Shown: piece by piece, positions 32,179-38,585 of the stretch
Layout of the letters: each line of letters opens with the position of its first letter
Numbering within the stretch: position 1 is the stretch's first letter
From: Hamadaea sp.
Lineage (GTDB): Bacteria; Actinomycetota; Actinomycetes; Mycobacteriales; Micromonosporaceae
Direction of reading: 5' to 3'
DNA: 43,939 nt
Assembly: GCA_013361475.1 (NCBI GenBank)
Contig: JABFYB010000474.1
Location: forward strand, 1 to 43,939
Notes under the pieces: generated by a model
The model's input: the letters and a program-made list of their open reading frames with translations, nothing else
What the model was told of the DNA's origin: nothing
Databases searched by the model: none
Program-made: the position numbers and the translations under genes

Positions 32179-32516
32179 CCGCACCCACCGCCAGCGCGCC
32201 CACGCAGGTGCGCTTCTCCGCCCGTGCCGTCGTGCGCACCATCCTGCAGGTCGGCATCCCGACCCTGCTCGCCCTCGGCCTCGTCGTGCCGCAGATCGTC
32301 AACGCCATCCTCGAGCAGCTCGATGAGGCTGCACCTGCCTGGCTGCGGGCCGCGCTGCTCGCCGCCGCCGCCTTCGTGACCGCGGCCGCCGCGATCATCG
32401 CGCGCATCATGGCCATACCTCAGGTCGAGGCGTTCCTCCGGTCGAGCCGGTTCCTCAAGTGGCTCGCCGCCGAGCCGACCCCTGTGCCGCCCGTCGACCT
32501 CGAGCCGGCGGAGTGA
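32175..32516 (+). CDS. Holin
   Basis: The 113-residue protein (GTG 32175) has two TM segments: TILQVGIPTLLALGLVVPQI and AWLRAALLAAAAFVTAAAAI, with a basic N-terminus and a Pro-rich polar end (AEPTPVPPVDLEPAE). Small two-TM proteins directly after an endolysin gene are the usual actinophage holins; they form the membrane holes that release the amidase. It overlaps both neighbours by four bases. Confidence 0.82.
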   Translation: MTAPTASAPTQVRFSARAVVRTILQVGIPTLLALGLVVPQIVNAILEQLDEAAPAWLRAALLAAAAFVTAAAAIIARIMAIPQVEAFLRSSRFLKWLAAEPTPVPPVDLEPAE

Positions 32517-32653
32517 CCTACGACCCCAACCGTCCGGTCCGGCCCCAACTCACCGACCTCAACATGCAGGCCCTCCGCCAGGCACCGTCGTGGCGGCGTC
32601 GCCTGATCGCATGGCTGCGGGCCCGGGTCACCGCTGTCAGAGGTCGCAGGTAA
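32513..32653 (+). CDS. 46-residue basic protein ending the late operon
   Basis: GTG 32513 overlaps the holin stop (GTGA). The product, MTYDPNRPVRPQLTDLNMQA then LRQAPSWRRRLIAWLRARVT and a basic end, has an amphipathic, strongly basic helix but no full TM. It might be a small membrane-active lysis helper. Its stop codon lies in the loop of a 9-bp hairpin. No family recognised. Confidence 0.6.
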   Translation: MTYDPNRPVRPQLTDLNMQALRQAPSWRRRLIAWLRARVTAVRGRR

Positions 32654-32752
32654 CGTCGCTCCTGCGACCAGATCGCCGCGCCGGCCAGGCGCCCCACGCC
32701 ACACAACGGCCGACGCAACGAGCGCCCCGTCCTCTCCGGAGGACGGGGCGCT
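32642..32752 (+). terminator. Double terminator at end of late operon
   Basis: Hairpin 1: GGTCGCAGG 32642-32650 / CCTGCGACC 32661-32669, with the stop TAA in its loop. Hairpin 2: AGCGCCCCGTCCTC 32721-32734 / GAGGACGGGGCGCT 32739-32752, a perfect 14-bp stem with a 4-nt TCCG loop followed by TCG. The second is the strongest stem in the window and separates late genes from the lysogeny region. Confidence 0.88.
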
Positions 32753-32780
32753 TCGTCATGCCTGGACGGACGACCGCGCA

Positions 32781-32786
32781 TAGGTT
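32781..32786 (+). promoter_or_regulatory. -10 box TAGGTT of a leaderless promoter
   Basis: TAGGTT lies 7 nt before the ATG at 32794, with no ribosome site between. It follows the double terminator, so the gene is independently expressed. No clear -35 box. Confidence 0.6.
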
Positions 32787-32793
32787 CTCCCGC

Positions 32794-33033
32794 ATGAGCG
32801 ACATTCACACGATGAAGATCATCGCCGGGCTGTTGTTCGCCGTCGGCGCGATCCTGCAGGTGGTCTCCCTGCGCCTCGTCGGGACGAACATCATCTTCGC
32901 GGACACCGATGGCACGCCGGCATTCGGCGATCTGGAGAAGGACCTCAAAACGGTTCAGCGAGGAGTGAGGCTAGCCATCGTCGCGACGGTGCTAGTGACG
33001 GTCGGCAGTTTCGTTGCCCTACTGCCTTGGTAG
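32794..33033 (+). CDS. Small two-TM membrane protein (lysogeny region)
   Basis: The 79-residue product begins MSDIHTMKIIAGLLFAVGAI and has two TM segments (about 8-28 and 60-78: AIVATVLVTVGSFVALLPW), with an acidic middle (DLEKDLKTVQRG). Codon use is less GC-biased than the late genes. It has its own promoter-like box and sits after the late terminator. Expression from the prophage and an exclusion role are plausible but unproven; no family is recognised. Confidence 0.75.
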   Translation: MSDIHTMKIIAGLLFAVGAILQVVSLRLVGTNIIFADTDGTPAFGDLEKDLKTVQRGVRLAIVATVLVTVGSFVALLPW

Positions 33034-33057
33034 CCCGACGCCGCCGCGGTCACGATG

Positions 33058-33309
33058 TCAGCCGACCGGACCTCTGACAGGCTGCGCCCCACGCCCACGC
33101 CGCTGCACACCGGCCTGGTCGAGCGCACGCCGCACCGCCGACTGCGACCGGCCCGTCAGCTCCGCGAGCTCACGCAGCGACCGCCCAGCTTCGTACTGCT
33201 CGACACAGAACGCCAGCAGCCGGGCACGCTGCTCCGCCGTCTGGCGCGGGGAAGCGGTGGCCACGAACTCAGGGAGCACCTCGAGCACCGGGCGGCCGGG
33301 GTAGGGCAT
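33058..33309 (-). CDS. HTH DNA-binding protein, reverse strand
   Basis: The 83-residue protein has one homeodomain/recombinase-like helix-turn-helix at about 25-65: RQTAEQRARLLAFCVEQYEA then GRSLRELAELTGRSQSAVRR. Short proteins with GRSLRELAELTGRS-SAVRR are widespread in actinobacteria. ATG 33309 has no ribosome site but a TACCTT box 7 nt upstream, with a palindrome ACCTGTGCAGGT between likely -35 and -10, so autoregulation is plausible. It may control the lysogeny block or serve as recombination directionality factor. Confidence 0.83.
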   Translation of the reverse strand: MPYPGRPVLEVLPEFVATASPRQTAEQRARLLAFCVEQYEAGRSLRELAELTGRSQSAVRRALDQAGVQRRGRGAQPVRGPVG

Positions 33310-33316
33310 GCGCCCG

Positions 33317-33352
33317 AAGGTACAAGAACAGACCTGTGCAGGTGAACTTCAC
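33317..33352 (-). promoter_or_regulatory. Promoter with palindromic operator for HTH gene
   Basis: On the minus strand, a possible -35 TTCACC (33346-33341) is followed by an 18-nt spacer and -10 TACCTT (33322-33317), 7 nt before ATG 33309. The spacer region contains the perfect 12-bp palindrome ACCTGTGCAGGT (33332-33343). The layout fits a repressible leaderless promoter. Confidence 0.6.
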
Positions 33353-33439
33353 GGCGACACGCCGCCACAACGCCTCTCAATGAAGGTCGGTTTGTGTTAT
33401 CGCCCGTAGGCTGATTCGCAGATCAAGGGCGCAAGCGTT

Positions 33440-33469
33440 CGGCCCCACCCGCGGCAACGGGTGAGGCCG
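33440..33469 (+). other. Hairpin in the 33310-33522 intergenic region
   Basis: CGGCCCCACCCG (33440-33451) pairs with CGGGTGAGGCCG (33458-33469) apart from one C-A mismatch, loop CGGCAA. It lies in the 213-nt gap between the divergent HTH gene and the 33523 gene, the least GC-rich non-coding stretch here. It may be a structured leader, a small RNA or part of the attachment region. No coding frame is seen. Confidence 0.5.
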
Positions 33470-33522
33470 AGTGGCACCCGATCACTGGTCACGGCTAAGC
33501 GACAACGAAGGTGGTACCGAAC

Positions 33523-33705
33523 ATGAGCATATCCCCGCACGACGACGGCCACGGAGCGACACGCGACGGTTCTCCGAAGCCTCCCAGGTGGCCCATTGCG
33601 CTCGCCGGTGCGGCACTCGTGGCGACGTGGCGCTCTACCGGAGATGCCGGCCTTGCCATCGAGCTGGCCATGCTCATCCTGACTGCCTTCCGCCCCGGCG
33701 AGTAG
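33523..33705 (+). CDS. Small hypothetical membrane-associated protein
   Basis: The 60-residue product starts at ATG 33523, with GAAGGTGG about 9 bases upstream; GTG 33511 is a less likely start because it overlaps that site. It has a polar His/Asp start (SISPHDDGHGATRDG), a hydrophobic WPIALAGAALVATW and a second AIELAMLILTAF segment. Role unknown; it lies in the lysogeny block before integrase. The short length makes this call uncertain. Confidence 0.55.
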   Translation: MSISPHDDGHGATRDGSPKPPRWPIALAGAALVATWRSTGDAGLAIELAMLILTAFRPGE

Positions 33706-33746
33706 GTGGGTCGAACAGGCGTTCTAACGTGCGCCACACTGTAGCC

Positions 33747-34004
33747 ATGGCCGGCGGATCAGGACGGGGGCACCAACACCCCATCCCACCCACGCCACCC
33801 AGCCGCCGCCACGCCTGGGTTACCGGCACCCGCGAAGCACCCGGCCCACACCCCGGCATCGTGCTCGCCTGGGAACAACGCGACGGCCGCTGGTTCGCCC
33901 TCGTCTCCTACTACCTCGAGGCGGACGGCGTGCTCGCCCAGCAGTGGCTCGCCGCCGAACTCCTCACGCCCGTCGGTGAAGCCAGACGCTCCGCCTCGCC
34001 ATGA
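33747..34004 (+). CDS. Hypothetical protein upstream of integrase
   Basis: The 85-residue protein starts at ATG 33747 and has a basic, Pro-rich start (GRGHQHPIPPTPPSRRH) and a compact HAWVTGTREAPGPHPGIVLA then WEQRDGRWFALVSYYLE...GVLAQQWLAAELLTP. That sequence is typical of small actinobacterial prophage proteins beside serine integrases, as I recall, with no known function. No good ribosome site; TAACGT at 33724-33729 could give a near-leaderless mRNA. Codon use is normal for the genome. Confidence 0.7.
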   Translation: MAGGSGRGHQHPIPPTPPSRRHAWVTGTREAPGPHPGIVLAWEQRDGRWFALVSYYLEADGVLAQQWLAAELLTPVGEARRSASP

Positions 34005-34030
34005 TTCAGGTTCGGACCCATCGTCAACGA

Positions 34031-34052
34031 CGGTCACGGAGTACGGTGACCG
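34031..34052. repeat. Inverted repeat upstream of integrase; attP or operator candidate
   Basis: CGGTCAC (34031-34037) and GTGACCG (34046-34052) flank GGAGTACG. CGTC/GACG arms lie just left of it (34022-34032). Large serine integrases usually sit beside attP, which carries imperfect inverted repeats around a central dinucleotide, so the 34005-34128 gap is the best attP candidate; a regulator site is the alternative. Confidence 0.4.
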
Positions 34053-34053
34053 C

Positions 34054-34116
34054 ATGACGCGGCCCCTACTGATATCTCGCCTAGCACCCTTCGGGACGAC
34101 GAAGCCAACAGCCTGA
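34054..34116 (+). CDS. Possible 20-residue leader peptide before integrase
   Basis: ATG 34054 opens a 20-codon frame (MTRPLLISRLAPFGTTKPTA) ending in TGA at 34114-34116. TACGGT (34042-34047) lies 6 nt before it, the same spacing as the leaderless starts here. The integrase -10 box overlaps just after its stop, so its translation could affect integrase expression. It may equally be chance. Confidence 0.25.
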   Translation: MTRPLLISRLAPFGTTKPTA

Positions 34117-34122
34117 TACGTT
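34117..34122 (+). promoter_or_regulatory. -10 box TACGTT of a leaderless integrase promoter
   Basis: TACGTT lies 6 nt before GTG 34129, and the bases between (CAGCCC) hold no ribosome site. This fits a transcript starting at or next to the start codon. Confidence 0.55.
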
Positions 34123-34128
34123 CAGCCC

Positions 34129-35469
34129 GTGAAGGCCGGCCTCCTCGTCAGGATCAGCAGCGACCGCGAAGACGAGCGCGTCGGCGTCCAACGACAAGAG
34201 ACCGACACCCGAGCCCTGGCCCGACGCTACGACCACGACGTGGTCGAGGTCTACGTCGAGAACGACACCAGCGCTTACAAACGCCGCACCGTCACCCTCC
34301 CCGACGGCTCCCGCGCCCTCCGCGTCGTCCGACCCGAGTACCGCCGCGCGCTCGAGGACCTCCACGCAGGCCGCATCGAGATCCTTATCGGCTACGACCT
34401 CGACCGCATCGTCCGCGACCCGCGCGACCTCGAAGACCTCATCGACGTGTGCGAGCAGACCGGCCGCAAAGCCATCTCCGTCACCGGATCCCTCCAGCTC
34501 GAGAACAGCGTCGGCATCACCATGGCCCGCGTCGGTGTCGCCATGGCCAACCAGTCCTCACGGGACACCGCTCGCCGCGTCGCGCGCGCCCGCGAAGCCG
34601 CAGCTGCCGAAGGCCGATGGTCCGGCGGCGGCCGCCGCGCCTACGGCCTCACCGGCGACCGCTCCGCCGTCGTCACGACCGAGGCCGAGGTCATTGCCGG
34701 CATCGCCGCCGACGTACTGGCCGGCCGCTCCCTCAACAGCATCGCGACCCGCCTCAACGACGCCGGCACGCCGTCAGCGTCCGGGAAGGCCTGGGCCGGC
34801 GCCCACGTCCGCTCCGTCGTCACCAAGCCCGCCGTCGCCGGCCTCCTCGTCTACCGCGGCGAGGTCGTCGGCGACGCCCCGTGGCCTGCGATCCTCGACC
34901 GCGAGACCTGGCAGCAGGTCTGCGACGAGCTCTCCAACCGCACGCCCCGCGGCGACAACACGCTCCGGCACTGGCTCTCCGGCGTCCTCGTCTGCTCCCA
35001 ATGCCACCTGCCCCTGCGCGGCAACGGCGACCGCTACTGGTGCGGCAACGGCTGGGCCGACGGCCGCCGCGGCTGCGGCAAGATCTCCATCACCGCCGAC
35101 CTCACCGAGGAGTACCTCGGCCGGCTGATCCTGCGCCGTGTCGCCCGCACCAAGGTGAAGCCCGGCCGCCCCGTGCGGTCCATCGCGCCGGACGACGAGC
35201 AGCTGACAGACCTCGCGGAGATGTGGGCGTCCCGGGAGATCACGCTTGCGGAGTACCGTGCCGCCAGGACGAAGCTCCTCGAGACCGTGGCCACTCCGCC
35301 GGCACCGGCCCTGCCGGCGTGGGTGGGCCCGAACCTCGCGGACGAGTGGCTCGACCTGCCCCCGAGCAGCCGCCGCCGGCTCGCGACGGCTCTGCTCGAG
35401 GGCGTCGTCGTGCACCCGTCAACAAACCGGCGCTGGTCGACCGAGCGCCTCGAGCCTCACTGGCGCTGA
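34129..35469 (+). CDS. int: Large serine recombinase (integrase)
   Basis: The 446-residue protein has a resolvase domain with the expected serine near S10 in LLVRISSDRE, IGYDLDRIVRDPRDLEDLID, and the TMARVGVAMANQSSRDTARR helix; a recombinase domain follows (RRAYGLTG...IATRLNDAGTPSASGKAWAG), then a zinc ribbon (CSQCHLPL...YWCGNGWADGRRGCGK) and a helical end. It recombines attP with the host attB for lysogeny, and needs a directionality factor to excise. It is somewhat shorter than most. Its last 13 bases overlap the reverse DUF3263 gene. Confidence 0.95.
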   Translation: MKAGLLVRISSDREDERVGVQRQETDTRALARRYDHDVVEVYVENDTSAYKRRTVTLPDGSRALRVVRPEYRRALEDLHAGRIEILIGYDLDRIVRDPRDLEDLIDVCEQTGRKAISVTGSLQLENSVGITMARVGVAMANQSSRDTARRVARAREAAAAEGRWSGGGRRAYGLTGDRSAVVTTEAEVIAGIAADVLAGRSLNSIATRLNDAGTPSASGKAWAGAHVRSVVTKPAVAGLLVYRGEVVGDAPWPAILDRETWQQVCDELSNRTPRGDNTLRHWLSGVLVCSQCHLPLRGNGDRYWCGNGWADGRRGCGKISITADLTEEYLGRLILRRVARTKVKPGRPVRSIAPDDEQLTDLAEMWASREITLAEYRAARTKLLETVATPPAPALPAWVGPNLADEWLDLPPSSRRRLATALLEGVVVHPSTNRRWSTERLEPHWR

Positions 35470-35681
35470 CGCGACCTCGCCTGCAGCCGCTCCGCGAGGA
35501 CCCTGGTCGTCGCAGGGTCGGCCTCCCACGCCTCGCGCGTAGACACGGCGGCGACAACCCGCTGGTAGTGCCGGGTCTCGTTGACGCCGAACGTCTCCCG
35601 GATCGCCTGAGCCTTCCGGCCGTCGCCGGCGCGGGGGTCGTTCAGCCAGACCCGCTCGAACTCGAGCAGCTGTGCGATCAC
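35457..35681 (-). CDS. DUF3263-family protein
   Basis: The 74-residue protein (GTG 35681) matches the DUF3263 pattern: LLEFERVWLND...GRKAQAIRETFGVNETRHYQ then RVVAAVSTREAWEADPATTR and a basic end. The family is small, actinobacterial, HTH-like and uncharacterised. It overlaps the lipoprotein gene by GTGA, so it is the last gene of the repressor operon, and it converges on integrase with a 13-bp overlap. A role in integrase or lysogeny control is an inference. Confidence 0.85.
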   Translation of the reverse strand: MIAQLLEFERVWLNDPRAGDGRKAQAIRETFGVNETRHYQRVVAAVSTREAWEADPATTRVLAERLQARSRQRQ

Positions 35682-36097
35682 GGCAGCAGGTTCTTGTACT
35701 GCGGGCAGAGGTTGATGACGGCCTGGCGGAACATCGCGTCCACCTCCGACGTCTTGGCGCCCATGCTCTTGAGGCTCGTGTGCAGCTCCTCGACTGCCTT
35801 CCCGAACGAGGGCTGCGTCTTGATGACCTCGCAGGCGGCGTTGCCCAGGGACAGCAGCTGCTCCTCGGTCGCCTGACTCATGTCACGGTCGCCCATCTCG
35901 GAGGTCTTTCCCCAGGAGATGAAAGCGTCAGGACCTGCCTGGGTGGTGGTTGTCGTGGGCGACGGCGTCTCGGACGTCGTTGAGCTCGTCGTGGTCGGCG
36001 TCGTGGGTGCGGCGGCCGGCGGCGCCTCGCTCTTGCCGCACGCCGCAAGTGCTGCCGTCATCGCGATGACGACCATGGCTGCCTTGATGCTCTTCAT
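35678..36097 (-). CDS. Secreted lipoprotein, DUF732-like
   Basis: The 139-residue protein begins MKSIKAAMVVIAMTAALAAC with lipobox LAAC (C20), a clear lipoprotein signal. A Thr/Pro/Ser-rich linker (APTTPTTTSSTTSETPSPTT) leads to a DUF732-like domain with paired Cys (NAACEVIKTQPS...VINLCPQYKNLL). It would sit on the outer face of the membrane. It is the third gene of the repressor operon and so is probably made in lysogens. Phage lipoproteins that block incoming DNA are known (e.g. Ltp of Streptococcus phage TP-J34), so superinfection exclusion is plausible. Confidence 0.85.
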   Translation of the reverse strand: MKSIKAAMVVIAMTAALAACGKSEAPPAAAPTTPTTTSSTTSETPSPTTTTTQAGPDAFISWGKTSEMGDRDMSQATEEQLLSLGNAACEVIKTQPSFGKAVEELHTSLKSMGAKTSEVDAMFRQAVINLCPQYKNLLP

Positions 36098-36129
36098 GCT
36101 TGGTGCTCCCCTGCTCTCTGGCCCGCGCA

Positions 36130-36555
36130 TCAGTGCGCCGGCTCCTCTTCCATTTCGGCTGCGGCCCGTCGGAGCACGGCGCGCTCCGACGGGTGCAGAT
36201 GTCTCAATCGGACGTGCACCACGTCCTCTGTCACGTTGAGCTCGTCGGCGAGCTCAGGCATCGACCTCGCCCACCTGGCCGCATCGACCAGAGCATCCAG
36301 GCTGATGAGTGCGTGGGCCGTGGCGACGTCGACACTGCGCTCCTCGTAGAGCACATGCCCACCTGGCCCGCGGATGATGTGCTGCCGCTCGTGCTCGATG
36401 ATGCAGCGGCGTTGCACCTGGCTCAGACCATGCCGCATCCAGATGGTCCTGTCGGCCCAACGGACCGCGGCGTCCACACCCTCGGGCAGCTCGGCCGTCC
36501 AGTGCACGGTCCAGTCCGCCAGTGCGCGGACCGCCCGCCACGGATGATGCACCAC
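36130..36555 (-). CDS. ImmA/IrrE-type metallopeptidase
   Basis: The 141-residue protein has the zinc motif HERQH (H55-E56-R57-Q58-H59) in CIIEHERQHIIRG, followed by YEERSVDVATAHALI where the third ligand is expected, and a C-terminal helical part. In ICEBs1 and relatives ImmA cuts its partner repressor ImmR to trigger induction. Here it lies 57 bases after the repressor gene in the same operon, which fits that pairing. GTG 36555 (or 36552) follows an AGGGGG site. Confidence 0.88.
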   Translation of the reverse strand: MVHHPWRAVRALADWTVHWTAELPEGVDAAVRWADRTIWMRHGLSQVQRRCIIEHERQHIIRGPGGHVLYEERSVDVATAHALISLDALVDAARWARSMPELADELNVTEDVVHVRLRHLHPSERAVLRRAAAEMEEEPAH

Positions 36556-36612
36556 GGTGCCCCCTGTCTTGCTGGTGGGCCGTCGGCTCGACCCGCGAGC
36601 GCAAGATAACCG

Positions 36613-37125
36613 TCAGGACTGACGGCCGCCTTCCCCGTCTCGTCGATGCCGCCTGGTGCGGTGTGCTGCCGCCCGGCCGGACTCGATGTCTTCCATCGTG
36701 GGCGGGGTCGGGATCTTCGTCACTGTGGCGCCGGCGTTGCCGGCCTGGGTGGTGGGGGCTCCATCGCTGGACTCCTCTGCCTTGACATCGGACAGGAAGG
36801 CACGCACGACGCCGATCACCGCCTTACGGTGGTGCGGCTTCAGCAGGTCCACATCCGGGGGCAGCTCGTCAGCGAACGGCTTGCCCGCCATGGGCACGCC
36901 CGCGGCGCGGTATGCCACCTCCGGCTTCACCCGAGCCAGCGTCGCGATCGCGTCGATCGTCGACCGCTTCGGCTTCGAGTGATAGGTGCCGGCGAGGATG
37001 TGGTTGATCTGCGTGTGCGTCAGGGCGAGGCCTCGCCGCTGGGCCAGGTCGCCCAGTGCGCGCCCGGACGTCGCCTGCTCGAGGCGCATTGCCTCTCGCA
37101 GCAGTCCGGCCAATGTCTCGTCCAT
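36613..37125 (-). CDS. Phage repressor (HTH, immunity)
   Basis: The 170-residue protein starts at ATG 37125, with AAGGAGGA upstream. It has an HTH at about 22-60 (ALGDLAQRRGLALTHTQINHILAGTYHSK), a TLARVKPEVAYRAAGVP segment like many actinophage repressors, and a flexible charged C-terminus without a peptidase domain. Loss of the self-cleaving domain fits control by the ImmA protease next door. It faces the cro-like gene over a shared operator region. Repressor function is inferred from HTH, operon and orientation. Confidence 0.88.
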   Translation of the reverse strand: MDETLAGLLREAMRLEQATSGRALGDLAQRRGLALTHTQINHILAGTYHSKPKRSTIDAIATLARVKPEVAYRAAGVPMAGKPFADELPPDVDLLKPHHRKAVIGVVRAFLSDVKAEESSDGAPTTQAGNAGATVTKIPTPPTMEDIESGRAAAHRTRRHRRDGEGGRQS

Positions 37126-37150
37126 GGCGATGACGGTCCTCCTTGGTGGT

Positions 37151-37288
37151 CGCTTGTAACAGCGCGACTCGCGCGCCACGCGACAAGTTACCCGCTCGTG
37201 TCGCTTGACGCTGAGTACGAATCTTCCGCGATTCCACTTGTTCGCTTGACAAGTAATGACGCGTGCCGCATTCTTCACTTGTCACTAC
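37151..37288. promoter_or_regulatory. Operator cluster between repressor and cro
   Basis: ACTTGT or its complement occurs at 37184-37189, 37236-37241, 37249-37254 and 37277-37282, with the variant GCTTGT at 37152-37157. Extended versions are GTAACTTGTCGCG, CCACTTGTTCGC, TTACTTGTCAAGC and TCACTTGTCACTAC. The copies lie on both strands across the 180-nt divergent promoter region, as operators for a repressor/Cro pair do. Confidence 0.78.
37246..37274 (+). promoter_or_regulatory. Early rightward promoter (PR-like)
   Basis: TTGACA (37246-37251) is a perfect -35 box, followed after 17 nt by CATTCT (37269-37274) as -10. The -35 lies inside the operator half-site at 37249-37254 and another operator follows the -10, so repressor binding should block it. 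It would drive the cro-like gene and early operon. Confidence 0.72.
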
Positions 37289-37305
37289 AACGAAAGGAGG
37301 GCAAG

Positions 37306-37623
37306 ATGGCCAGGACCAGACACACCACGCGAATCCGACGCAGTGAGGCATGGATGCAGGTCAAGGACCCCGACGTCATCACCCGGTGGCGCAAGCGGCG
37401 CCAGCTGAGCCAGCGAGACCTGGCATTCCTCTGCCGCTGCTCGCAGAACGCCATCAGCCTCATCGAGCTCGGCAAGATGCGGACCCTCTCCGAGGACCTC
37501 GCCGTCGCGATCGCCAAGCGCCTCGACGTCCCCTGGGAGGACCTCTTCGCCGCCCGGGACACCTCTGGCGTGCGCCGCGTGCCGCGTGGCGCATCCTCCA
37601 CACGCCGGCCGGACGCAGCATGA
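37306..37623 (+). CDS. Cro-like HTH regulator
   Basis: The 105-residue protein starts at ATG 37306 behind AAAGGAGGG. An XRE-type HTH spans about 25-81: VITRWRKRRQLSQRDLAFLC then RCSQNAISLIELGKMRTLSE and LAVAIAKRLDVPWEDLF. A short basic tail follows. Being first after the divergent early promoter, it should act as Cro and open the lytic path; it could also help excision. It overlaps the next gene by ATGA. Confidence 0.88.
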   Translation: MARTRHTTRIRRSEAWMQVKDPDVITRWRKRRQLSQRDLAFLCRCSQNAISLIELGKMRTLSEDLAVAIAKRLDVPWEDLFAARDTSGVRRVPRGASSTRRPDAA

Positions 37624-37886
37624 ACACCGCCACCCTGATCCGCTCCCTGGGGTGGCTGAACGACGCCAAGCTCTACCGGGTCGACCCGCCCATCGGGCTG
37701 CCCACCGGAGAGACCGTCGAGCACGTAGTCATCTCCATCGGCCCCCTCACCAACGGCGACCACGGAACCCTCGTCGTCGCCGCCGACGAGACCGGCGAAG
37801 TCAAGTCCTGGACTCCGCTGGCCTCCCTCGAAGCCGGCGACCACGCCGACGCCCTCCAGCAGCTCGGCTACGAGGTGCAGCCGTGA
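37620..37886 (+). CDS. Hypothetical early protein
   Basis: The 88-residue product (ATG 37620, ATGA overlap) is a small alpha/beta-looking protein: LIRSLGWLNDAKLYRVDPP, then GETVEHVVISIGPLTNGDHG and TLVVAADETGEVKSWTPLAS. The VVIS and TLVVAADE strands suggest one folded domain. No family is recognised. It is the second gene of the early operon and is coupled to the next by GTGA. Confidence 0.78.
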   Translation: MNTATLIRSLGWLNDAKLYRVDPPIGLPTGETVEHVVISIGPLTNGDHGTLVVAADETGEVKSWTPLASLEAGDHADALQQLGYEVQP

Positions 37887-38059
37887 CGGCCGGCCAGCAG
37901 GACGAACCGCGCCTGGCGAAGTACTCGGCCGAGATGGACGAGGCGATCGAGCGCGAGCTCGCGAAGCCGGAGGCCCAGGGCCCGCTGCCCGCTGAGGCCG
38001 AGCGCGTCCTCACAGGCCTGCTGGCCAACCGCAAGTACCGGCGCGACGCGTCGGCCTGA
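37883..38059 (+). CDS. Small hypothetical early protein
   Basis: The 58-residue product starts at GTG 37883 in a GTGA overlap. It is mostly charged helix: RLAKYSAEMDEAIERELAKP then ERVLTGLLANRKYRRDASA. It has no Cys or TM. It could be a small regulatory or partner protein, but nothing in the sequence shows which. It ends 20 bases before a leader hairpin. Confidence 0.68.
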   Translation: MTAGQQDEPRLAKYSAEMDEAIERELAKPEAQGPLPAEAERVLTGLLANRKYRRDASA

Positions 38060-38078
38060 ATCTCTCCCGCACATGACG

Positions 38079-38114
38079 GAGCCCGGCTCCCACGACCAAG
38101 CAGAAACCGGGCTC
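38079..38114 (+). terminator. Hairpin in leader of the 38136 gene
   Basis: GAGCCCGG (38079-38086) and CCGGGCTC (38107-38114) form a perfect 8-bp stem with a 20-nt loop, between two early genes and just before the ribosome site at 38121-38126. It may be a weak terminator or attenuator separating cro-proximal from recombination genes. Confidence 0.55.
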
Positions 38115-38135
38115 ACGACCGAAAGGAATCGTCTC

Positions 38136-38585
38136 ATGACGACCCAGCAGCAGACCAGCACCACCGCACCGGCCTACGTCGGCAAGCACCGGCCCACCGT
38201 GCCGTCGTGGAAGCCCAGCCCGGAGTACGGCGAGGTCCCCGAGATCTCGGCCGGCGTCGGCCTCACGCTCCTCGGCAACGCGCCGCACCTCACCCTCGTC
38301 GACCTGACCGGCGGCATGGTCCGCATCCCGTTGACGCCCGAGGACGTCGAGCACATCGTCGCAAAGGTCACCGACCACCGGGCAGAGCTCGAGGTCCGCT
38401 ACGCCGAGCAGGAGCGGCAGCTCGAGGCTCTCGGGGCGTGCGTCTGCGAGACCGGCGTCGGTGTCGCCGCGTGCCCGGTGCACGAGGACTACGACCCGAC
38501 CGACGCCGAGCTCACGACCAACTACTGGCCTGTCACGACGACCGAGCGCCACGCCGCCGCGCGTGACCTCGAGCGGAGCCTCTGA
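38136..38585 (+). CDS. Hypothetical early protein with C-terminal Cys cluster
   Basis: The 149-residue protein starts at ATG 38136, with GAAAGGAA eight bases upstream; the ATG at 38073 lies inside the leader hairpin region and lacks a site. It has APAYVGKHRPTVPSWKPSPE, a strand region TLLGNAPHLTLVDLTGGMVR, a helix with PEDVEHIVAKVTDHRAELEV and an end CVCETGVGVAACPVHEDYD that may bind a metal. The family is unknown. It couples to the next gene by TGATG. Confidence 0.75.
   Translation: MTTQQQTSTTAPAYVGKHRPTVPSWKPSPEYGEVPEISAGVGLTLLGNAPHLTLVDLTGGMVRIPLTPEDVEHIVAKVTDHRAELEVRYAEQERQLEALGACVCETGVGVAACPVHEDYDPTDAELTTNYWPVTTTERHAAARDLERSL

Noticed and set aside
38073-38135. Earlier start for the 38136 gene
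   Set aside because: The ATG at 38073 is within the leader hairpin area with no ribosome site; ATG 38136 follows GAAAGGAA.
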